Source of the DNA: Lactobacillus amylolyticus DSM 11664
GTDB taxonomy: Bacteria; Bacillota; Bacilli; Lactobacillales; Lactobacillaceae
Direction: 5' to 3'
Length of the DNA: 20,259 bases
NCBI RefSeq assembly: GCF_000178475.1
Contig: NZ_ADNY01000022.1
Location: 1-20,259 of the forward strand
Positions 16,026 through 20,259 of this stretch are shown here, one piece after another. Numbering within the stretch: the stretch's first letter is position 1; each line of letters starts with the position of its first letter. The notes beneath the pieces were generated by a model, which was not told the origin of the DNA, did no database searches, and was given only the letters and a program-made list of their open reading frames with translations. Both the position numbers and the translations under genes were made by a program.

Positions 16026-16098
16026 GCCGAATTAGCTCAGTCGGTAGAGCGCTTCCCTCGTAAAGAAGAGGTCGGCAGTTCGATTCTGCCATTCGGCA
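16026..16098 (+). tRNA. tRNA-Thr, anticodon CGT
   Basis: The 73 bases fold into a full cloverleaf: acceptor GCCGAAT/ATTCGGC with discriminator A73, D-stem GCTC/GAGC, T-stem GGCAG/CTGCC with TTCGATT loop. The anticodon loop CTCGTAA places CGT at 16059-16061, decoding ACG as Thr. The CCA end is not encoded. The anticodon stem CTTCC/AGAAG has a C-A mismatch at its top pair (16056 with 16064); a G at 16064 would give a normal five-pair stem. The tRNA is probably still usable, as ACG can also be read by a tRNA-Thr(TGT). Confidence 0.95.
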
Positions 16099-16120
16099 TA
16101 AAAAAGTATCATTTTACTTG

Positions 16121-16173
16121 ATTAACCTTGATTTTTTAACGTTTTGCGAAGATAAGTTAAGGTTAATTTTTTT
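16121..16173 (+). terminator. Probable terminator after tRNA-Thr
   Basis: ATTAACCTT and AAGGTTAAT pair perfectly (9 bp), with a 29-base loop, and are followed by six T. The loop is long, so the structure is less certain than others here. Confidence 0.6.
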
Positions 16174-16189
16174 GCGTAAAGGTAAATGA

Positions 16190-16237
16190 TGCACAATAAG
16201 TGCACCCTGTTAATTTGTTAAAGTGCAATTTTTGCAC
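16190..16237. repeat. Tandem GTGCA hairpins
   Basis: Two small palindromes stand side by side: TGCAC-AATAA-GTGCA (16190-16204) and GTGCAA-TTT-TTGCAC (16223-16237), the second followed by GCGGTTTTTT. No gene occupies this 274-base gap (16099-16372). The second could be a weak terminator; the shared TGCAC arms could also be a protein binding site. Confidence 0.4.
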
Positions 16238-16265
16238 GCGGTTTTTTGAGAGTGGGATAATGAAT

Positions 16266-16303
16266 AAAGACTCTTATCTATGAAAGTAGGTCAGGGTCTT
16301 TTT
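16266..16303 (+). terminator. Terminator-like hairpin in tRNA downstream gap
   Basis: AAAGACTCT and AGGGTCTTT pair with one wobble and are followed by TTT. The preceding GAGAGTGGGATAA resembles a sequence often seen at the 3' ends of lactobacillus genes, so this may be a displaced 3'-end repeat. No intact gene lies directly upstream. Confidence 0.5.
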
Positions 16304-16372
16304 GTGTATCAATATAAAAATTATAAGGATTTGCTGTAAAATATATTTATAAAGATTATATGAGGTATTTTA

Positions 16373-16775
16373 ATGGCAAATAAAAATTTGACTAATGCAA
16401 AGATTGCAAAAAAAGATGAATTTTATACAAGATGGGAAGAAATAGAAAAAGAAGTAAATGCATACCTTGAATACAACAAAATGTGTTTAGGGATAAAACT
16501 ATTTTATTGTCTGCTGACGATCCTTTTGAAAGTAACTTTTTCAAATTCTTTGCAGTTCATTTTAATGACTTTGGTTTAAAAAGATTAATTGCTACAAGTT
16601 ATGATTCAAGTCCTGTAGTAAATACTCAGCTATCTTTATTTGATGATGAAAATCAAGTTACTAATACTTCGAGTAAAGCATATAAAATTGATCTAACTCA
16701 TGTAGTAGATTTTAATCATGATGGTAGATTCAACATTGAAGATGTTGAAAAAATGCTCAACGAAGAAAAAATGTA
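16373..16775 (+). pseudogene. EcoRI-type adenine methylase, N-terminal remnant
   Basis: The start MANKNLTNAKIAKKDEFYTR and the following FRDKTILLSADDP, SNFFKFFAVHFNDFGLKRLI and [17 protein letters not shown] match the N-terminal part of EcoRI-family adenine-specific DNA methyltransferases. A single-base loss near 16477 (AAC AAA ATG TGT; a G restores KDVFRDK) splits the piece into two frames, with start ATG 16373 after TGAGGT. The catalytic NPPF region and the remaining two thirds are absent: the sequence switches near 16764-16770 to an ABC ATPase. No restriction endonuclease gene is present. This is debris of a restriction-modification or phage-borne methylase, in DNA noticeably richer in AT than its surroundings. 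Confidence 0.8.
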
Positions 16776-17164
16776 GGTTTCGTATTTCAATTTTATAATC
16801 TCATCCCCAATCTTAATGTTGAGGAAAATATACTTCTTCCGATTCTTCTCGATGGTAAAAAAGAGCTTGATGAAATTATTGACATTGTTGGGCTTTCAAA
16901 CAGGCGTAAATATACTCCGCGTGAACTTTCAGGAGGTCAACAACAGCGTGTTGCAATAGCTCGTGCCCTTATAAATAACCCTGAAGTAATCCTTGCAGAT
17001 GAACCAATCGGAAATCTTGATTCAAAAACCGGAACAGAAATAATGGAACTGTTGCAAAAAATAAATTTAGAAAAGAAAAAAATATAATAATGGTAACTCA
17101 TTCAAAAAAATCTGCTGAATACAGCACTCGAACCATATTAATTCAAGATGGGAAAATCATATAA
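16764..17164 (+). pseudogene. ABC transporter ATPase, C-terminal fragment
   Basis: Beginning exactly where the methylase homology stops, a new frame reads [20 protein letters not shown] (Q-loop), [20 protein letters not shown] (signature), [16 protein letters not shown] (Walker B) and, after a frameshift near 17080, [17 protein letters not shown] (H-loop) ending GKII at 17164. This is the back two thirds of a LolD/MacB-type ATPase, as found with FtsX-like permeases. Walker A and the start are missing and there is no start codon, so it is not expressed. TAA at 17085-17087 ends the first part; one missing base restores the ending. Its codon choice and AT-richness suggest transfer from another Firmicute. 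Confidence 0.85.
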
Positions 17165-17184
17165 TAAAAAATTTTTTATGTTTC

Positions 17185-17213
17185 TTGCATTTTTTTAAAT
17201 CATATGATATAGT
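17185..17213 (+). promoter_or_regulatory. Promoter of zinc-ribbon gene
   Basis: TTGCAT (17185-17190), a 17-base spacer and TATAGT (17208-17213) form a good sigma-A promoter starting near 17220. It gives a long leader of about 110 bases. Confidence 0.65.
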
Positions 17214-17262
17214 AAATGTTATGTTAGTAAATCGATGGTTTAATCAATTTTTGTGCATTTCA

Positions 17263-17319
17263 CTCTTCATTTTTGGAGATATGATATGAACCTTAATTAG
17301 TTTAATCCATAATGAAGAG
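17263..17319 (+). promoter_or_regulatory. Leader hairpin covering the zinc-ribbon RBS
   Basis: CTCTTCATT (17263-17271) pairs perfectly with AATGAAGAG (17311-17319), whose last bases are the Shine-Dalgarno AAGAGG. A further TGGA/TCCA pairing extends the stem across a small internal loop. The fold would hide the ribosome binding site, suggesting conditional translation; the signal is unknown. Confidence 0.5.
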
Positions 17320-17330
17320 GAAGTATTTAA

Positions 17331-17504
17331 ATGTCAGATAAAACTATAGTATGTAAAGATTGCCACAAGGAATTCGTATTCACTGAGGGTGAACAGGAAT
17401 TCTACAAGGAAAAAGGTTTCGAAAACGAACCTCAGAGATGTCCTGAATGCAGAAAAGCAAGAAAACAGAAAAGAAGAAACTTCAGCAACAATAATTATAG
17501 ATAG
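17331..17504 (+). CDS. Small zinc-ribbon protein
   Basis: This 57-residue protein begins MSDKTIVCKDCHKEFVF and has two CxxC knuckles, CKDC and CPEC (QRCPECRKARKQKRR), followed by a very basic tail ending FSNNNYR. The pattern matches short 'probable zinc-ribbon' proteins common in Firmicutes, especially clostridia. Zn-dependent RNA or ribosome binding is plausible from the basic tail, but no function is established. AGAGG lies before the ATG, the promoter is 120 bases upstream, and a strong terminator follows, so it is a complete one-gene unit. It sits between fragments of transferred genes and the IS and is the only intact gene in that stretch. Confidence 0.85.
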   Translation: MSDKTIVCKDCHKEFVFTEGEQEFYKEKGFENEPQRCPECRKARKQKRRNFSNNNYR

Positions 17505-17510
17505 TTTTCG

Positions 17511-17536
17511 GGGAGGCCTCAGGGTCTCCTTTTTTA
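17511..17536 (+). terminator. Terminator of zinc-ribbon gene
   Basis: GGAGGCC and GGTCTCC pair with one G-T wobble around a short TCAG loop, followed by six T. Confidence 0.9.
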
Positions 17537-17584
17537 TTTGCCTTAATTTAATTTTTATTATTTTAACTATGTTTACAAATTTCT

Positions 17585-17613
17585 AAAAAAATAGCCGTCC
17601 GAAGACGACTATT
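17585..17613 (-). terminator. Minus-strand terminator with UUCG loop
   Basis: On the minus strand AATAGTCGTC, the stable tetraloop TTCG and GACGGCTATT form a 10-bp stem with one wobble, followed by more T. It lies outside the IS. If the IS is removed in thought, it stands about 70 bases after the 38-residue minus-strand gene, so it is probably that gene's original terminator. Confidence 0.75.
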
Positions 17614-17683
17614 ACTTGTTTTTAGTAACTTTTAAAAACTTCATCTTTTATGAACTGAGACGTAAAAGTTGGACATTTATAGA

Positions 17684-19013
17684 CTAATTCATTAAGGCTT
17701 GATTCCGATATTCATTCGGAGTCAGGCCTTTTAGTCTGCTCTTTATCCTTTCTTCGTTATAGTATTTGATATATTTTTCAATAGCTTCCTTGAGCTGTTT
17801 TAAGCTGTGATATTTGTATTCTTGACCGTAAAACAGCTCTGTTTTTAGAAGGCCAAAGAAGTTCTCCATCAGCCCATCATCAGGAGAATTGCCTTTTCTG
17901 GACATGCTTTGGGTAATGCCATGAAGCTTTAGCTCGTGCTGATACATCGAGCTTTGATACTGGCAGCCCTGATCAGAATGAAAAGTTAGTGCATTTAAAG
18001 CTGGATGCTTCTTAAAGGCTTTATGAAGCATTGAATGTCTGGATGACGAGAAATTGAATAAGCAACGATATCGCCTGCGCAGCCGTCAAGAAGTGAAATT
18101 CAGTAATATCCGTATGCCACTTCATGTTAGGCCGAATGGCAAAGAAGTTGCGTTTGATCAAATTGGGCGCAATCTTGCCAATAGTTCCTTTGTAGCTGGA
18201 ATATTTGCGCTTGTTGCGTCTAATTCCTTTAAGCCCAACTTTATGCATCCAGTATCTAACCGTCCGGTCAGTTACTTTTGAGCCCTCGCGCCGCATTTGC
18301 AGTGCAATTCTGCGGTAGCCATAGCGCCCTTTATGGTGTTCGAAAATGTGATTAATCTTTGCCAGCAGTGCAGGACGTTTGCACGTAAATGTTTTCTTGG
18401 ACAAAGTGTAGTAATAAGTGCTGCGAGCAATCCAGGGCAATGATTGGTCTGTGGTAATAATTTTGGCCAGCTGATCATAGCTTAAATGTTCTTCCTGCCT
18501 TAGTTCAGTGATTGCCTGGGCTATTTCTTCTGATGTTTCTGATCCAAGGCGCTTAGTTTTTTTATATAAGAGTTTCTGATACGCAGCTCGAAGTTTTCCT
18601 GCTTCAGCTGCTTGACCTCGGCTTCCAGTTCCTTGCGTGACTTCTTTTTGCTCTTTATCATGGGCAGAAGGCCGTCCTTTCTTTCTGATAACGACATTAT
18701 ACCCATTTTCTTTATATTCTCGCACCCAATTAACTAACATACCTCGACTTCTTAAACCAAGTTCTAATGATATCTGAATGCCTGATTCTTGATGTTTCAA
18801 TACTCTGGCAATGGCCGCTTCTTTAAACTCTTTTGAATATTTTTTATTTGGCTGATCTAATATTTTAGCACCATACTTATCAATTAGTTTTAAAAGATAC
18901 GTGAGAGAAGAACGACTCAAATTCTCTTGACATGATAATTCATTAAAAGAATATCCTTCATGTTTCCATTTACGATATAATTCTAATTTTTGTTGTTTAG
19001 ATAATTTAGACAT
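17684..19013 (-). pseudogene. IS3-family transposase OrfAB, multiply broken
   Basis: The N-terminal helix-turn-helix pair (MSKLSKQQKLELYRKWKHEG onward) is intact. One extra A in the run at 18645-18649 then shifts the frame. The leucine-zipper segment ELEAEVKQLKQENFELRIRN is consequently readable only one frame over (18521-18706), while the main frame runs straight into OrfB. The normal programmed -1 slippery site A AAA AAA C is still present at 18556-18563. In the DDE domain, WHTDITEFHF is followed by a deletion and frame change (LDGCAGDIVAYSISRHPDIQ lies in another frame). A second small loss precedes MLHKAFKKHPALNALTFHSD and LMENFFGLLKTE. The three catalytic acids survive, but spread over different frames. 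Not functional as read. Confidence 0.9.
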
Positions 19014-19020
19014 AAAAAAG

Positions 19021-19048
19021 ACCTAAAAGTTGTCTAACTTTTAGGTCT
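19021..19048 (-). promoter_or_regulatory. Perfect hairpin at the transposase start
   Basis: On the minus strand GACCTAAAAGTT, AGAC, AACTTTTAGGTC is a perfect 12-bp stem followed by TTTTTT and then directly the ATG of the transposase. It has the form of an intrinsic terminator and includes part of the terminal repeat. It would stop read-through transcription from outside entering the transposase gene. No Shine-Dalgarno sequence is present before the ATG. Confidence 0.75.
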
Positions 19049-19074
19049 CATATCACAATGCAGGACTTTTTTAA

Positions 19075-19191
19075 TTAATCTTCTACTTTTTTAGCATCAT
19101 TCATAGCCTTCATGATTGAAGGGTTCTTTGAATGACAATCCTTGATGATTTGTAAATCTTCTTCAGACAATTTAACTTCATATTTAGCCAT
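19075..19191 (-). CDS. Small protein of unknown function, 38 residues
   Basis: The frame reads MAKYEVKLSEEDLQIIKDCH onward and ends AMNDAKKVED. I choose ATG 19191 because AAGGT lies before it and a promoter lies just upstream; the longer frame to 19320 would start before the promoter. The protein is acidic, helical, soluble and lacks cysteine clusters or membrane segments. I do not recognise the family. It is a monocistronic unit whose downstream side is interrupted by the IS, which separates it from the likely terminator at 17585-17613. Confidence 0.6.
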   Translation of the reverse strand: MAKYEVKLSEEDLQIIKDCHSKNPSIMKAMNDAKKVED

Positions 19192-19224
19192 AGAATTTAC
19201 CTTGCTTTTTAGAATTTCATTTAT

Positions 19225-19254
19225 ATTATAGGTCAAATCGGCTAGAAACAACAA
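19225..19254 (-). promoter_or_regulatory. Promoter of the 38-residue gene
   Basis: On the minus strand TTGTTG (19254-19249), 18 bases and a perfect TATAAT (19230-19225) give a start near 19218, about 27 bases before the ATG. Confidence 0.65.
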
Positions 19255-19403
19255 AGAATTCTTAAAAGTCACGGATTTTCTTTGCAAGAATGTTGCCAAA
19301 TATTGCAAAAGCTGATTCATTTGCTAGATGCAAACGTACGTGCTTTCATTATACAAAAGAATGGGAAAAGCTTGATATAATCGGATTTCTAGCCAAAAAG
19401 CAA

Positions 19404-19433
19404 TTGCTACATTTATGTTACAAATATTACAAT
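19404..19433 (+). promoter_or_regulatory. Candidate promoter of Apf-like gene
   Basis: TTGCTA (19404-19409), 18 bases and TACAAT (19428-19433) are the best match in the 399-base gap 19192-19590. This gives a leader of about 150 bases containing the long hairpin. Apart from this, the minus-strand promoter and the hairpin, I see nothing else in the gap. Confidence 0.45.
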
Positions 19434-19506
19434 ACATTATTTAAGGTAAAATTTTCTTAATCTGCGAGTGATAATTCTGTTATCGTTCTGAAACTTTGAG
19501 ACCGTA

Positions 19507-19552
19507 AAATAGTTTGTGTAAGGATGAATGATTCCTTTTACACAAACTATTT
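19507..19552 (+). promoter_or_regulatory. Long leader hairpin of Apf-like gene
   Basis: AAATAGTTTGTGTAA pairs perfectly with TTACACAAACTATTT (15 bp), and the inner AAGGA/TCCTT can extend the stem. It ends 24 bases before the AAGGAGGA ribosome binding site. There is no T-run directly after it, so an mRNA-stabilising structure is more likely than a terminator. Confidence 0.7.
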
Positions 19553-19590
19553 GACAGTGTCGAAACTTTTATTTTTAAGGAGGAAATTTT

Positions 19591-20211
19591 TTGAAACTTA
19601 AATCTATCTTGACAAAAACTATTGCTGTTGCTGCATTATCTGTTGCAGGTATCGTTACGATCAACAGCACTAACTCAAACAAGGCACAAGCTGCCATTGT
19701 TCAAAATGACGCTGCTACTTACCGCGTTACTAAATCAACTATTGTATACAACAACTACGAAAACGGTGTTGCTACCGGTCAAGTTTTAGCAGCAAATACT
19801 AACTGGAAGGTTATCAAGACTGCTTACGACAATCAAGGCAATAAGTGGTACGATCTTGGCAAGAACCAATGGGTAAAGGTTGAAACTACTACTTCAACAC
19901 CTACTGCTTCAACTACTCAATCAAACCAAACTTCTACTACTAGCTACGCAACTTCAACTACCAGTTCATACACTTCAACTGCAACTGGTTCAGAAGCTAG
20001 TGCTAAAGCTTGGATTGCTAACCAAGAATCAGGTGGTTCTTACTCAGCAAGAAATGGTCAATACATAGGTAAGTATCAATTATCAGCTTCATACCTTGGT
20101 GGTGACTACTCAGCTGCTAACCAAGAAAAGGTTGCTGATCAATATGTTTACAGCCGTTACGGTTCATGGGTTAATGCTAAGAGCTTCTGGCAAGCACATG
20201 GCTGGTACTAA
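19591..20211 (+). CDS. Secreted Apf-like protein with SLAP-like N-terminal module
   Basis: This 206-residue exported protein has a Sec signal peptide with predicted cleavage KAQA|A after residue 34. Next comes a module of about 55 residues with YRVTKSTIVYNNYENGVATG and WYDLGKNQWVKV, resembling the SLAP repeat of S-layer-associated proteins. A Ser/Thr-rich linker (about 98-132) leads to a C-terminal domain containing SAKAWIANQESGGSYSARNG and SFWQAHGWY. This C-terminus is typical of aggregation-promoting factors, a transglycosylase-like fold. The start is TTG at 19591 after AAGGAGGA; no better in-frame ATG exists near the signal peptide. Codon use is that of a highly expressed gene. It probably acts in the cell wall, in shape maintenance or surface interaction. 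A catalytic Glu may be the E of NQESGG. Confidence 0.88.
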   Translation: MKLKSILTKTIAVAALSVAGIVTINSTNSNKAQAAIVQNDAATYRVTKSTIVYNNYENGVATGQVLAANTNWKVIKTAYDNQGNKWYDLGKNQWVKVETTTSTPTASTTQSNQTSTTSYATSTTSSYTSTATGSEASAKAWIANQESGGSYSARNGQYIGKYQLSASYLGGDYSAANQEKVADQYVYSRYGSWVNAKSFWQAHGWY

Positions 20212-20259
20212 TTAAAAGCTCTCAGTTAATTAATTCTGCTAAAAATTCAGAATAAAAAA

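Larger units (their letters stand above)
17651..19056 (-). mobile_element. IS3-family insertion sequence, inactivated
   Basis: The 1406-bp element has 25-bp imperfect terminal inverted repeats. The inner 20 bases read TGAGACGTAAAAGTTGGACA at the left edge (17656-17675) and TGAGACCTAAAAGTTAGACA read inward from the right edge (19051-19032), 18 of 20 matching. The outermost bases are TGA...TCA. The size, two-frame transposase and leucine-zipper OrfA point to the IS150-like branch of IS3. No 3-4 bp target duplication is visible (TTA before, CAA after), so one flank may have been rearranged. A solo copy of its right terminal 62 bases lies at 113-174. Confidence 0.9.

Noticed and set aside
17389..17586. 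A 65-codon frame over the zinc-ribbon gene
   Set aside because: It runs out of frame through the CxxC-containing gene and across its terminator; the 57-residue frame has the RBS and the motif.
17648..19060. Target-site duplication flanking the IS
   Set aside because: The bases outside the ends (TTA and CAA) do not match, nor do longer flanks.
19192..19320. N-terminal extension of the 38-residue protein
   Set aside because: The extra codons span the TATAAT promoter and lack a ribosome binding site; ATG 19191 fits better.
20231..20253. Terminator after the Apf-like gene
   Set aside because: ATTCTG/CAGAAT is only a 6-bp stem with a 9-base loop and is followed by A, not T; the true terminator probably lies beyond the window.
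1..20259. CRISPR array or riboswitch
   Set aside because: No regularly spaced repeats were seen, and no leader matches a riboswitch core I can recognise.

Overview
The window looks like low-GC Lactobacillus chromosome of the acidophilus/helveticus/crispatus type. The evidence is CcpA (cre) and Rex operators in front of fermentation genes, strong AGGAGG-type ribosome binding sites, a secreted protein that appears to join an SLAP-like (S-layer-associated) module to an aggregation-promoting-factor (Apf) C-terminus, and a tRNA-Thr(CGT). Genus-level assignment is inferred from protein families; the species cannot be fixed from this sequence alone.

Layout. (1) 1-174: a truncated unknown minus-strand reading frame ends at a 62-bp solo end of an IS3-type element. 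(2) 190-7206: central metabolism. An amino-acid permease (minus) diverges from adhE, whose promoter carries a Rex operator and an upstream cre. It is followed by a frameshifted carboxymuconolactone-decarboxylase-family gene and a minus-strand pckA with a cre and one in-frame amber stop. (3) 7248-12766: a self-contained three-gene operon with its own extended -10 promoter and a perfect 12-bp terminator stem. It encodes a TerB-N/TerB-C protein, a BrxD-like (DUF2791) P-loop ATPase and a BrxHI/Lhr-like SF2 helicase. This is the best candidate for an undescribed system. (4) 12829-14365: wreckage of a MarR regulator and an ABC exporter half-subunit. The exporter has several indels and two nonsense codons and lacks nearly all of its ATPase domain. 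An intact nitroreductase and a CmpB-like membrane protein follow. (5) 16026-17536: a tRNA-Thr followed by foreign-looking, AT-rich debris. This holds an EcoRI-type methylase N-terminus fused to the back half of an ABC ATPase, then an intact 57-residue zinc-ribbon gene with a hairpin over its ribosome binding site. (6) 17585-19191: an inactivated IS3-family element that probably lies between a 38-residue gene and that gene's terminator. (7) 19404-20211: an Apf-like secreted protein with a long structured leader and a TTG start.

How the parts work together. adhE and pckA carry classic carbon-catabolite and redox control signals, but pckA is interrupted and the alcohol-dehydrogenase half of AdhE differs at two of the four expected iron ligands. 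The three-gene operon couples a predicted helicase and ATPase to a Ter-family scaffold and is probably a nucleic-acid-directed stress or defence module. Many broken genes differ from an intact frame by a single base, several of them within A-runs. This means either recent pseudogenisation or uncorrected homopolymer errors, and it should be settled before metabolic conclusions are drawn.
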